Assembly: GCF_900103125.1 (NCBI RefSeq)
Contig: NZ_FNJV01000008.1
Coordinates: forward strand, 278,294 to 342,293
Direction of reading: 5' to 3'
Length of the DNA stretch: 64,000 bases
From: Mucilaginibacter sp. OK268
GTDB taxonomy: Bacteria; Bacteroidota; Bacteroidia; Sphingobacteriales; Sphingobacteriaceae
The first letter of the stretch is position 1. Each line of letters starts with the position of its first letter. Under the pieces are notes generated by a model that did not search any database, had not been told where the DNA came from, and saw nothing but the letters and a program-made list of their open reading frames with translations. Below are positions 49,778 through 57,505 of this stretch, piece after piece. Position numbers and translations under genes: made by a program.

Positions 49778-50761
49778 TTAATTTGTCTTTTTAGTGAGCG
49801 TTTTTTTGTAAACCCGTTTTTTAGCCGGGCTAACTACACCGGTTTTAGCCGGGGCATGTTTGCCTGGTTTAACCTGTACCAATTCTATATCAAATATCAA
49901 TGTGCTGTATGGTGGTATATCCTGACCGGCGCCCCTATCGCCATAAGCCAGGGTCGATGGAATGATAAATTTAGCTTTTGATCCTTCGTTCAGTAACAGC
50001 AAGCCTTCGTCCCAACCAGGTATTACCTGCTGCTGGCCAAGCACTACGCTTATCGGCTTATATTCACGACCTGGTTGATCCAGACCCGCGCTTTTAGCAT
50101 CGGCTGCAATGCTTGAGTCAAATACTTTTCCATTTAATATACGCCCGGTATAATTTACCAGTACCGTATCGCCAGCTAAGGGTTTGCGTTTTACTGATGG
50201 CTTGGTAACCACATATCTTAAACCAGAGCCAGTTGGTATCGCGTTTATCTTATTGGCAGCTAAATAACTGTTGGCCGCTGTTAGTTCTTTATCTTTTAGT
50301 TTTTGTCCTTCAGTATTCTTCTCAACAATAGCTTCATTCAACGATTGGATCTTTTCTATCTTAATAACAAAGGTTAAATAACTGCCTTTCGGAAAAAACG
50401 GAGGACGGGCCTCTTCATGTCCTTTAAAAACAGAGTCGGTAGGTACTTTAACCAGGGCGCTGTCTTTAGCGGCCAGCAAAGGGAATACCTCCATCAGGTC
50501 ACCTACGTTTTGTGATGCTTGTATTTGCGCCTGTACCGGCTTACCGGATTTATAGGTACTGAACAATAGCGAATCTTTATCCGTAGTTTGGATAAAGTTA
50601 AAGGTGATCACGTCGTTCTGTTTTGCTTTTACACCAGTGTTGCTGGTAAATATCTTATACAAGGCACCATTGGCAGTCTTTTTCAGATCGGTTACTTGCG
50701 CCTTTACGCTTATGGTAAATAAGGCAATCAGGGGCAGAATGAAATAAATAGCACGTTTCAT
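49778..50761 (-). CDS. Exported FKBP-type peptidyl-prolyl isomerase (paralog 1)
   Basis: This is a 327-residue protein with a signal peptide ending SVKAQ. The N-terminal half is a degenerate FKBP-like domain (DVITFNFIQTTDKDSLLFST). The C-terminal canonical FKBP domain (about 175-305) has VLVNYTGRILNGKVFDSS, QQVIPGWDEGLLLLNEGSKA and FIIPSTLAYGDRGAGQDIPP. The tail is Lys-rich (PAKKRVYKKTLTKKTN). It probably folds periplasmic proteins. It lies next to a similar FKBP gene with its own terminator between them, so this is a tandem duplication. Confidence 0.9.
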   Translation of the reverse strand: MKRAIYFILPLIALFTISVKAQVTDLKKTANGALYKIFTSNTGVKAKQNDVITFNFIQTTDKDSLLFSTYKSGKPVQAQIQASQNVGDLMEVFPLLAAKDSALVKVPTDSVFKGHEEARPPFFPKGSYLTFVIKIEKIQSLNEAIVEKNTEGQKLKDKELTAANSYLAANKINAIPTGSGLRYVVTKPSVKRKPLAGDTVLVNYTGRILNGKVFDSSIAADAKSAGLDQPGREYKPISVVLGQQQVIPGWDEGLLLLNEGSKAKFIIPSTLAYGDRGAGQDIPPYSTLIFDIELVQVKPGKHAPAKTGVVSPAKKRVYKKTLTKKTN

Positions 50762-50767
50762 ATTAAC

Positions 50768-50802
50768 AAAAAAAAGCCTTTTTGCCCGCGGGCAAAAAGG
50801 CT
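50768..50802 (-). terminator. Terminator of the second FKBP gene, perfect 28-bp palindrome
   Basis: AGCCTTTTTGCCCG (50775-50788) is followed directly by its reverse complement (50789-50802), and an A run (50768-50775) becomes a T tail on the minus strand. It lies between the two FKBP genes. Confidence 0.88.
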
Positions 50803-50820
50803 GTGTTCAATTTCTTTTAA

Positions 50821-51786
50821 TTATTTAGTTGGTGGCGGTGTTAATTGCGGTACAACCGGTTTTGGAGCGTTAGGATTTGGTTTAACTACATCAACCATTT
50901 CCATTTCAAACACCAATGGAGAGTATGGACCGATTGGGCCAATTCCCTGATCTTTATAAGCAATGTCAGATGGAATGATGAATATGGCTTTTGCTCCTTT
51001 GTTTAACAATTGCAAGCCTTCGTCCCAACCTGGTATTACTTTGGCCTGGCCAACAGGGATACGGATAGGTGCAAACTGACGCATTGGATCAACAGGTATT
51101 TTTGCTTTAAGAGCTTCTGCTTTAATGCTGGTATCAAATACTTTACCGCTAACCATTTTACCGGTATAATTTACTACCGCGGTGTCGCCAACTGCTGGTT
51201 TTTCGCCAGTACCAGGAGTGGTAATAATGTATTGCAAGCCAGAAGCTGTTTTGGTCAATGTAAGGTTATGATCAGCAATATATTTTTTGATCTTGGCTGG
51301 TTCCTGTGCTTTTAAAGCATCGCCTTGTGATTTGATATAATCCATTACACGGCCACGGAACACCTGCTCATTAAGAGCGCCTTTAGCTATCACTTTTTCA
51401 ACTTTAACTACAAACACCAGATATTTGCTTTTAAAGCCCGGAGGACGTTGCTGACCACCTTTAAATATCGAATCGGAAGCTATTTTAAAAGTAGCGCTAT
51501 CACCTTCGCCCAGTAAACCAATACCTGCTACCACATCACCTTTGGCTTGTGGTTTTGGCATAGCCATTCTTGTAGGCTGGCCGCTTTCATAAGTACTGTT
51601 TAGCACAGAGTCGCCATCGGTTTTTACCACCATGTTAAGGCTTATAAAGTCGCCTTCTTTAATTTTGGCTCCACCTTTAGAAGTGTGAATATTATAAAGC
51701 AAGCCGCCATCGCCCTGCTTAAATCCACCGTTGCAACTTGCTAAACCTATAGCCGCAAGAGACAAGAACATCAATTTTCTTTTCAT
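50821..51786 (-). CDS. FKBP-type peptidyl-prolyl isomerase lipoprotein (paralog 2)
   Basis: This is a 321-residue lipoprotein with lipobox LASC (about Cys18). Like its neighbour, it has a divergent N-terminal FKBP-like domain (FISLNMVVKTDGDSVLNSTY) and a canonical C-terminal one (VVNYTGKMVSGKVFDTS; AKVIPGWDEGLQLLNKGAKA; IIPSDIAYKDQGIGPIGPYS). The C-terminal tail is Pro-rich (PNPNAPKPVVPQLTPPPTK). It differs from paralog 1 by the lipid anchor. It follows the DHH phosphoesterase by 10 nt and is probably cotranscribed with it. Confidence 0.9.
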   Translation of the reverse strand: MKRKLMFLSLAAIGLASCNGGFKQGDGGLLYNIHTSKGGAKIKEGDFISLNMVVKTDGDSVLNSTYESGQPTRMAMPKPQAKGDVVAGIGLLGEGDSATFKIASDSIFKGGQQRPPGFKSKYLVFVVKVEKVIAKGALNEQVFRGRVMDYIKSQGDALKAQEPAKIKKYIADHNLTLTKTASGLQYIITTPGTGEKPAVGDTAVVNYTGKMVSGKVFDTSIKAEALKAKIPVDPMRQFAPIRIPVGQAKVIPGWDEGLQLLNKGAKAIFIIPSDIAYKDQGIGPIGPYSPLVFEMEMVDVVKPNPNAPKPVVPQLTPPPTK

Positions 51787-51796
51787 TTTTACTGTT

Positions 51797-52807
51797 TTAC
51801 TGTATTAATAGTTTTTTATATTCTGGTAATATTAGTTTAAACTGTTGTATAACCTGTTCAAGGCTGTCTTCAGAATGACCGCCGGCCGCATTACGATGAC
51901 CGCCACCACTAAAGTATTTCTTAACGATCTCATTAGCCGGAAATTCTCCTTTGGAGCGCAGCGAAAGTTTTACCTTATCGCGTCGTTCTACAATAAATGC
52001 TGCCAGGCGTATACTCGCCATGGATAAAGCATAATTCACAATTCCTTCGGTATCTCCGGTATCAACGTCATATTTCTCAAGATCGTCTTTACTAACTGCA
52101 ATAATAGCAGTATTATATTCGGGCAGCACTTCCAAACAATTGGCCAGGCAATGCCCCAGGAACCTGAGCCGGCCTTCTGACGCGCTATTGTAAACCAGCT
52201 CATGTATGCGCCAGTTAACCGCGCCCGCGTCAATCAGATCGGCTACTATACGATGTACGGTTGAGGTAGTATTGGGTAACCTGAATGATGCCGAATCTGT
52301 CATGATGCCGGTATACAGACAAGTAGCTACATCTTTATTAATTAATTCAGGATGTTTCAGCTCATTCACAATAAAATCATAAATAAGCTGGGCGGTAGCA
52401 CAGGCGTTGATGTTCCAATGGCGGTAATCATCAAAATCTTCGGGCTCCAGGTGATGGTCGATCATGATCTTGTAGGCACTGCTTGCACCTACCAGCTCAC
52501 CCATTTGATTGATCCTGCCCAAGGCATTAAAATCCAGACAGAACACGATATCGGCATCAGCAATGAGCGTTGCCGATTGTTCCTGATGCTCGGTATAAAT
52601 AATAACCTCCTCGTTACCAGGCATCCAACTCAAAAAATCGGGATAATCTGTAGGGGTGATCACCTTAGCATGATGGCCCTGCTGTATCAGATAATTATAT
52701 AAACCTAAGGACGAGCCCATCGCATCACCATCAGGTTTATGATGGGTAGTGATCACTATTTTTTGAGGCTGTGCTAAAAGTTCTTTAAGCGAGGCTAAAT
52801 CTAACAT
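51797..52807 (-). CDS. DHH-family phosphoesterase (NrnA-like)
   Basis: This is a 336-residue protein from the ATG at 52807; a TTG just upstream is less likely. The DHH domain has KIVITTHHKPDGDAMGSSLG, DIVFCLDFNALGRI and the DHH motif in IMIDHHLEPEDF. The DHHA1 domain has RLAAFIVERRDKVKLSLRSK and FSGGGHRNAAGGHS. NrnA proteins degrade nano-RNA (2-5 nt oligonucleotides) and dephosphorylate 3'-phosphoadenosine 5'-phosphate. It is the first gene before FKBP paralog 2. Confidence 0.9.
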   Translation of the reverse strand: MLDLASLKELLAQPQKIVITTHHKPDGDAMGSSLGLYNYLIQQGHHAKVITPTDYPDFLSWMPGNEEVIIYTEHQEQSATLIADADIVFCLDFNALGRINQMGELVGASSAYKIMIDHHLEPEDFDDYRHWNINACATAQLIYDFIVNELKHPELINKDVATCLYTGIMTDSASFRLPNTTSTVHRIVADLIDAGAVNWRIHELVYNSASEGRLRFLGHCLANCLEVLPEYNTAIIAVSKDDLEKYDVDTGDTEGIVNYALSMASIRLAAFIVERRDKVKLSLRSKGEFPANEIVKKYFSGGGHRNAAGGHSEDSLEQVIQQFKLILPEYKKLLIQ

Positions 52808-52901
52808 CAATTTTAAAAAAGAGTTGCAAAGCTAAATAAATAAATTAAATACAAACCATCTAATTTAATTCAAAACGCTTTATGTTACAGATGTAAAAAC
52901 C

Positions 52902-52909
52902 TATTTTTG
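52902..52909 (+). promoter_or_regulatory. Putative -7 element (TATTTTTG) of ndk
   Basis: TATTTTTG matches TAnnTTTG and lies 155 bp before the ndk start. If used, the heptad-unit hairpin at 52943-53050 would be in the ndk leader. Confidence 0.45.
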
Positions 52910-52942
52910 CGCCAATTTTAAAAAGCAATAATGAAACCATAT

Positions 52943-53050
52943 AGTATCAGGTAATTAGTATCAAGTATCAGGACAGTTTCTAAAAGTGACATTAATAGGT
53001 TACAAGAAATCTTGATACTTGATACTAATTACTTGATACTAATTAATTAA
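52943..53050. repeat. Heptad-unit hairpin upstream of ndk
   Basis: The left arm (52943-52973) is made of 7-nt units AGTATCA-GGTAATT-AGTATCA-AGTATCA. The right arm (from about 53010) is built of TTGATAC/TTGATACTAATTAC units, the complement apart from a few G-T pairs. A stem of about 31 bp could form. It ends 15 nt before the ndk ATG. Confidence 0.7.
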
Positions 53051-53064
53051 AACAAACCATTTCA

Positions 53065-53484
53065 ATGAAAACCAACAGAACTTTTACCATGATAAAGCCC
53101 GATGCGGTAGCAAACGGCCACATTGGTGCGATTATAGACAAGATCACAAAGAGTGGATTCAAGATCATCGCTCTTAAATATACTTCATTAAGCCCCGAAA
53201 AAGCAGGCCAGTTTTATGAAGTGCATAAAGAACGTCCTTTTTATAGCGCCCTGGTTAACTTCATGTCATCAGGCCCGATCGTAGCCGCTATATTGGAGAA
53301 AGACAACGCTATTGAAGATTTCCGTAAACTGATCGGCGCTACCGATCCGGCTAAGGCAGAAGAAGGTACCATCCGTAACCTGTTCGCTAAATCAATTGAC
53401 GCGAACGCTGTTCACGGATCTGATTCTGATGAAAACGCTGATATTGAAGGCAACTTCTTCTTTTCGGCTTTCGAAAAGTTTTAG
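53065..53484 (+). CDS. ndk: Nucleoside diphosphate kinase
   Basis: This is a 139-residue protein, the usual length. RTFTMIKPDAVANGHIGAII starts the fold, EVHKERPFYSALVNFMSSGP is conserved, and the phosphohistidine is in NAVHGSDS (His117). The enzyme equalises nucleoside triphosphates by phosphate transfer. The leader contains a heptad hairpin. A diverged second copy of the last 17 codons and stop lies at 54094-54147, with a small orphan gene between, suggesting that the present C-terminus was supplied by an integrated element. Confidence 0.95.
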   Translation: MKTNRTFTMIKPDAVANGHIGAIIDKITKSGFKIIALKYTSLSPEKAGQFYEVHKERPFYSALVNFMSSGPIVAAILEKDNAIEDFRKLIGATDPAKAEEGTIRNLFAKSIDANAVHGSDSDENADIEGNFFFSAFEKF

Positions 53485-53533
53485 TTGTACATAGCACATA
53501 GCTACAGTATGACTGCATTTGTAAAAAATAACA

Positions 53534-53600
53534 TCCTGCGAAGGCAATCATAATTATAGGCTACCCTGGTAAAAAAATTCCCGGAAGTACCTTCGCAGGA
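53534..53600. repeat. Inverted repeat TCCTGCGAAGG between ndk and the orphan gene
   Basis: TCCTGCGAAGG (53534-53544) and CCTTCGCAGGA (53590-53600) are exact inverse copies 45 bp apart, between convergent genes. It is a possible terminator or element end. Confidence 0.55.
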
Positions 53601-53607
53601 AAGTTAT

Positions 53608-53970
53608 TTAATTAACAAAGGCAAAGACCGTGCTAGTAATGCTCACATTACTGAATGTGGCATGCCCCTCGGAGGTGGTAACAGATTGCCCATTGAACGT
53701 AAAAGTATGCGTTCCGGGTGCGGAAATATACATGTTTACATAATAGGTGCCGGCCGTGAGGGGGCCATAGGAAGAACCGCCAGGGCCAAAGTAAGAGCTA
53801 ATATTAGTAGGCCCATACAGGTAAATGGAGCCATTATAGCTGGTGTTATTACCCAAATTTAAACCAATACTAAAAAATTTATTGATGTGGATGTGTTTTT
53901 TTGCCTGAGTATTTTGCAAGGGTAATAAGGCAAATGAACAGACTACGAGCAGTCGAATGAGTGTTTTCAT
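53608..53970 (-). CDS. Exported small Gly/Ser/Tyr-rich protein of unknown function
   Basis: This is a 120-residue protein with a clear signal peptide (MKTLIRLLVVCSFALLPLQN, ending about QAK). The mature part is rich in Gly, Ser, Tyr and Thr (IYLYGPTNISSYFGPGGSSY; TAGTYYVNMYISAPGTHTFT), as in small beta-sandwich adhesin-like domains. I do not recognise the family. It lies between ndk and a displaced copy of the ndk 3' end, so it may be cargo of an old integrated element. Confidence 0.6.
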   Translation of the reverse strand: MKTLIRLLVVCSFALLPLQNTQAKKHIHINKFFSIGLNLGNNTSYNGSIYLYGPTNISSYFGPGGSSYGPLTAGTYYVNMYISAPGTHTFTFNGQSVTTSEGHATFSNVSITSTVFAFVN

Positions 53971-54093
53971 AACAGTGATTTTTAGGTTTGGGGATAGCTT
54001 TAAATTATCCAGGCTGGTTTAAGGTTTAATAACACAAATATAAAAAACCTTGGCATAAATGTCTAAAAAACATGTAAAATCTAAATCTTCACA

Positions 54094-54147
54094 GCAAATG
54101 CGGAAATCAAAGGCAATTTCTTCTTTTCGGCTTTCGAAAGATTTTAA
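54094..54147 (+). pseudogene. Displaced copy of the ndk 3' end
   Basis: In frame, this stretch reads ANAEIKGNFFFSAFERF-stop, against ENADIEGNFFFSAFEKF-stop at the end of ndk (53431-53484). The DNA matches at 44 of 54 positions. Differences are mostly synonymous or conservative, indicating descent from a working gene. A stop codon precedes it in frame, so it is not expressed as such. Confidence 0.85.
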
Positions 54148-54165
54148 CTTTTAGATAACTTACCA

Positions 54166-54186
54166 GTGTAATTCAGTTAATTACAC
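54166..54186 (+). terminator. Hairpin after the displaced ndk end
   Basis: GTGTAATT (54166-54173) pairs with AATTACAC (54179-54186) around CAGTT. The flanks ACC and GGT extend the stem imperfectly. It would fit the former ndk terminator. Confidence 0.5.
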
Positions 54187-54313
54187 CGGTAAATGTTATT
54201 TTCTTGTTTTAGTTTGGTATATGTTTTGTAGATTTACCCAACAGGGTTAATATTACATTTTTATAGAGTTTATCCTGGATTAATAAACCCGGTAATTTTT
54301 AAAGCTATACTGT

Positions 54314-54508
54314 ATGAAACTATTTCTGAAATGTATCATATACCTCTTACTCATCGTGTGCCTGGCAGCAGCTTCTATTCTGTTATATAAAGCCCACCCC
54401 GAGGTTCAGCTGGCTTTTATCATTCCAGGCATATTCATTTTTGCCTACTCCATGATCAGTGATGATATTAGTGTAAAGCATAGGCTTCGTTTTTCTAAAG
54501 AAAAATAA
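54314..54508 (+). CDS. Small membrane protein, 64 aa
   Basis: This is a 64-residue protein with two hydrophobic helices (FLKCIIYLLLIVCLAAASIL and LAFIIPGIFIFAYSMI) and a basic C-terminus (SVKHRLRFSKEK), the pattern of a small inner-membrane protein with both ends on the cytoplasmic side. I do not recognise the family. Its last 14 nt overlap the 3' end of the convergent DUF721 gene, which reduces confidence. Confidence 0.5.
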   Translation: MKLFLKCIIYLLLIVCLAAASILLYKAHPEVQLAFIIPGIFIFAYSMISDDISVKHRLRFSKEK

Positions 54509-54785
54509 CTTCCTCAACCAGTATCCCGTTTGCTTTTTCGTTTATCTTATCCATGATCTGGGCGCGCATCATCATGAGCTCGTTTTTGATCACCGATGAT
54601 TCGATACGCAGAAACAATTTTTTATCGCGGATAAATAACTCTTTGGTACGGTTGGCCACAGGTTTACCTACCAACTCGGGCCAGGCGGCCACTACAGCAG
54701 TTTCGTCAAAGCGGCGTTTAATTTTATAAACGTTCAGCATTTGGTCAATAGCATCCTTTAACGATTTGTCATTTGCTTTACGCAT
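54495..54785 (-). CDS. DUF721 (DciA-like) protein
   Basis: This is a 96-residue protein from the ATG at 54785, with GGAGGGG just upstream inside recF; a TTG one codon earlier is less likely. KRRFDETAVVAAWPELVGKP, VANRTKELFIRDKKLFLRIE and SSVIKNELMMMRAQIMDKIN match DUF721, whose DciA members load the replicative helicase. Its start overlaps the recF stop by 8 nt, implying translational coupling. DUF721 genes follow recF in many Bacteroidota, supporting a role in DNA replication or repair. Confidence 0.88.
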   Translation of the reverse strand: MRKANDKSLKDAIDQMLNVYKIKRRFDETAVVAAWPELVGKPVANRTKELFIRDKKLFLRIESSVIKNELMMMRAQIMDKINEKANGILVEEVIFL

Positions 54786-55878
54786 CAATTACCCCTCCTG
54801 TTACTTTAAATAGTTTTACGTCTACGTTTATTCGCTGAAAAATGTCCTGTACGCGATTTACGCTTGTATCGGTGATAAATACTTGTCCAAAATCATTATT
54901 GGATACCATTTTCATCAACTTGGTAACGCGTTCATCATCCAGCTTATCAAAAATATCATCCAGCAGCAGCAAAGGCTTAAACCCTTTTTGCTGATATAAA
55001 AAAGTATACTGCGCCAACTTAAGCGCTATTAAAAACGACTTTTGCTGCCCCTGTGATCCAAATTTTTTCATTGACATACCATGGATGCCAAATTGCAGAT
55101 CGTCCTTATGTATGCCCACGGTGGTACGCTCCAGCGCCCGGTCGCGCTCCACATTCTTTTTTAACAAAGCCGCGAAATCATCCTGTAGCAGTTGCGATTC
55201 ATAAACCAATTCAACACGCTCGGCCCCATCACTTAAAAAACTATAATGACTGTTAAAAATAACGGTAAAACTTTCCATAAAAGCTTTACGTCTTTCAAAT
55301 ATACGGTTGCCGGAACCCGTAAGCTGCTCATCGAGTACTTCCAGCAAGCTGGGGTCATAACGGCCGGTATCAGCAATCAATTTTAACAGCGCGTTGCGGT
55401 TAGCCAGCACCTTATTATAGGTAATGAGCTCATCCAGGTAATGATTATCGGTTTGCGATATTACATTATCAACAAATTTTCGGCGCTCTTCGCTCCCTTC
55501 GGTAATAATACTGGTATCGTATGGGGAGATCATCACCAGCGGTAGTAACCCTATGTGATCGGCCAGGCGCTGATAGTCCTTTTTATTCCGTTTAAACTGT
55601 TTTTTCTGGTTACGTTTAACAGAACAAGCCACCGCTTCAGTTTGTTTATTTTTATTAAAAACACCGGTGATAATAAAAAAATCCTCGTCTTGCTTTATCT
55701 GCTGGCTATCTATCGGGTTAAAATAACTTTTACATAACGACAGGTAATGAATAGCATCTAACAGGTTGGTTTTGCCGGCTCCATTGTTACCGGTAAAGGC
55801 ATTCACCCCCGCGCTAAACACAAGCTCGGCCTCCTGGTAATTTTTAAAATTGATAACTGACAGTTGCTGCAAATACAT
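54778..55878 (-). CDS. recF: DNA recombination/repair protein RecF
   Basis: This is a 366-residue SMC-like ATPase. The Walker A motif GNNGAGKTN (30-38) is followed by LLDAIHYLSLCKSYF. SYDTSIITEGSEERRKFVDN is the RecF region near residue 120, and the ABC signature and Walker B are near FGSQGQQKSFLIALKLAQY and LLLLDDIFDKLDDERV. RecF binds gapped DNA and helps load RecA. It is the first gene of the recF-DUF721 pair and is divergent from a TPR membrane protein gene. Confidence 0.94.
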   Translation of the reverse strand: MYLQQLSVINFKNYQEAELVFSAGVNAFTGNNGAGKTNLLDAIHYLSLCKSYFNPIDSQQIKQDEDFFIITGVFNKNKQTEAVACSVKRNQKKQFKRNKKDYQRLADHIGLLPLVMISPYDTSIITEGSEERRKFVDNVISQTDNHYLDELITYNKVLANRNALLKLIADTGRYDPSLLEVLDEQLTGSGNRIFERRKAFMESFTVIFNSHYSFLSDGAERVELVYESQLLQDDFAALLKKNVERDRALERTTVGIHKDDLQFGIHGMSMKKFGSQGQQKSFLIALKLAQYTFLYQQKGFKPLLLLDDIFDKLDDERVTKLMKMVSNNDFGQVFITDTSVNRVQDIFQRINVDVKLFKVTGGVIDA

Positions 55879-55906
55879 AACGGGGAGGCAAATTTAGTTA
55901 GAATTG

Positions 55907-55938
55907 TTCATTAGTTCAGTAGTTCATTGCTTCATTAT
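55907..55938. repeat. Four tandem 8-nt units
   Basis: TTCATTAG, TTCAGTAG, TTCATTGC and TTCATTAT follow each other without gaps in the recF upstream region. They resemble one arm of the unit-repeat hairpins elsewhere in the window. Confidence 0.5.
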
Positions 55939-55942
55939 TTTG

Positions 55943-56022
55943 TCTGAACCATGATTTGCCTGATTTGGGGATTACTACGAAAAAAACAGGAGAATCCTTT
56001 GATTGCATAATCATGGTTCAGA
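55943..56022. repeat. REP-like palindrome, family G
   Basis: TCTGAACCATGATTTGC (55943-55959) and GCATAATCATGGTTCAGA (56005-56022) are inverse apart from one extra base, with GATT units inside. It lies between divergent recF and the TPR gene. Confidence 0.75.
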
Positions 56023-56115
56023 AAAAATAACAACTTAAATAACCCATTATTCCCCAATAATCTTTGGTATAATTGGGCGTAAAATCATCTCCATAAAGAT
56101 TTAATACAAAAGCTA

Positions 56116-56145
56116 TTGCCAGAAATTTTGAAAACCGTAACTTTG
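56116..56145 (+). promoter_or_regulatory. Promoter of the TPR gene (TTG-N19-TAACTTTG)
   Basis: TAACTTTG (56138-56145) matches the -7 consensus, and TTG (56116-56118) lies 19 bp upstream, the expected -33 spacing. The ATG is 22 bp further. Confidence 0.65.
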
Positions 56146-56167
56146 CACACTTAATTTTAGAACAACA

Positions 56168-56845
56168 ATGTCAAAAACCCAGGCGAACACCAAAGCTGCA
56201 TCACCAGAAAATAATTTTGGACAAAGCGGAAATTTCGTGCGCGAGAATCAAAAAAGCCTATTATTTATAGGTGGGGCCATCATTGCCCTTATTGCTATTT
56301 ATCTTTTATATCTGAAATTATATTTAGGTCCGCGCGAAGTTCAGGCTGCCGACCAAATGCACGTTGCGCAGGATTTTTGGGCCAAAAAAGATTGGGACAA
56401 AGCCATTAAAGGCGATGCCAGCTATCCGGGTTTTGAAAAGATCATTACCGAGTACAGCAATACCAAGGCCGCTAACCTGGCTTATTTTTACTTAGGCACC
56501 GCTTATTTAAACAAAGGCGAATACCGTAAAGCGCTTGATAACCTGAACAACTATCGCGGCGACGACAGCATGGTAGCTGCCGAAGCATTGGGTAGTGCCG
56601 GTGATGCTTATGTAGAACTAAAAGACTATGATAAAGCAGCCTCATCATTTAACAAAGCTGTTGATAAAGCGAAAAACAAATTTTTATCGCCTCTTTACTT
56701 AAAGAAATTAGGCTTGGTTTACGAAGAACAAAAAGATAACAAATCAGCCACCGAGGCTTACAAAAGGATAAAAACAGAATATCCTGAAAGTGCCGAAGCG
56801 CAAAATATTGACGAGTATATAGCTCGTACCGAAGCGAAACTTTAA
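56168..56845 (+). CDS. Membrane-anchored TPR protein (YfgM-like)
   Basis: This is a 225-residue protein. A short cytoplasmic N-terminus is followed by one membrane helix (LLFIGGAIIALIAIYLLYL, about 31-49), then TPR units (ANLAYFYLGTAYLNKGEYRK; AAEALGSAGDAYVELKDYDK; PLYLKKLGLVYEEQKDNKSA). The topology matches YfgM-like ancillary proteins that interact with envelope folding factors. Function is inferred from architecture. It precedes ribH by 135 nt and is divergent from recF, a common Bacteroidota order. Confidence 0.85.
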   Translation: MSKTQANTKAASPENNFGQSGNFVRENQKSLLFIGGAIIALIAIYLLYLKLYLGPREVQAADQMHVAQDFWAKKDWDKAIKGDASYPGFEKIITEYSNTKAANLAYFYLGTAYLNKGEYRKALDNLNNYRGDDSMVAAEALGSAGDAYVELKDYDKAASSFNKAVDKAKNKFLSPLYLKKLGLVYEEQKDNKSATEAYKRIKTEYPESAEAQNIDEYIARTEAKL

Positions 56846-56847
56846 TT

Positions 56848-56975
56848 GTTTAAAGGTTGCAATGTTTAAAGGTTGTAATGTTACGAGAGCTGAATCTCCC
56901 GTAATTTTATAACCTTTAAGCGTTTAAAAGGAGTACGTTCTTAACCTTAAAACTTTTCAACTTTTTAACTTTACA
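56848..56975. repeat. Short-unit repeat array before ribH
   Basis: GTTTAAAGGTTGCAAT and GTTTAAAGGTTGTAAT (16-nt units) open the array. An inverse copy of the unit (TTATAACCTTTAAGCG, from about 56908) follows, and CTTTTCAACTTTTTAACTTT units end 5-6 nt before the ribH ATG. The form and position resemble the heptad hairpins before ndk and the COG3014-like gene. Confidence 0.6.
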
Positions 56976-56980
56976 ACAAA

Positions 56981-57475
56981 ATGGCTACACAGCTTAAAAA
57001 CCTATCAGATTTTTCAAATACCGAGATCCCATCAGCAAAGCCATACCGCTTTGGTATTGTTGTAGCCGAATGGAATGCCGAAATTACCAATGCCCTTTAC
57101 CAGGGTGCCTATCAAAGCCTGGTAAATAATGGCGCCCTGCCCGAAAACATTGTAGTATACCCGGTACCCGGCAGCTTTGAGCTTACATCAGGCGCCGACT
57201 TGTTGTTAAAAAAAGGCGGACTGGAAGCGGTGATATGCCTGGGTTGTGTGATACAAGGCGAAACCCGTCATTTTGATTTTATTTGTAATGCTGTGGCAAA
57301 TGGTGTAAGTAATGTTGCCATAAAATATTCAAAACCTGTTATATTTGGTGTATTAACCACTGATAACCAACAGCAGGCTATTGACCGTGCCGGTGGCAAA
57401 CATGGTAACAAAGGTGATGAGGCTGCTATTACAGCTATAAAAATGGCCCATCTTGCCGAAACATTAAACAACTGA
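56981..57475 (+). CDS. ribH: 6,7-dimethyl-8-ribityllumazine synthase
   Basis: This is a 164-residue lumazine synthase. FGIVVAEWNAEITNALYQGA binds the substrate ring. VVYPVPGSFELTSGADLLL and AVICLGCVIQGETRHFDFIC are conserved, with the catalytic His in RHFDF. VIFGVLTTDNQQQAIDRAGG binds phosphate. It joins the ribityl-uracil and dihydroxybutanone-phosphate precursors in riboflavin synthesis. Other rib genes are not in the window. A 37-aa lipoprotein gene follows within 30 nt. Confidence 0.95.
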   Translation: MATQLKNLSDFSNTEIPSAKPYRFGIVVAEWNAEITNALYQGAYQSLVNNGALPENIVVYPVPGSFELTSGADLLLKKGGLEAVICLGCVIQGETRHFDFICNAVANGVSNVAIKYSKPVIFGVLTTDNQQQAIDRAGGKHGNKGDEAAITAIKMAHLAETLNN

Positions 57476-57505
57476 TCAACGTAAAAACCTGTATCAATTA
57501 ATACG

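Larger units (their letters stand above)
53971..54313. other. Intergenic region with displaced ndk 3' end
   Basis: This 343-bp region holds an ndk-like C-terminal fragment (54094-54147), a hairpin after it (54166-54186) and AT-rich DNA. No other gene is seen. Confidence 0.7.
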
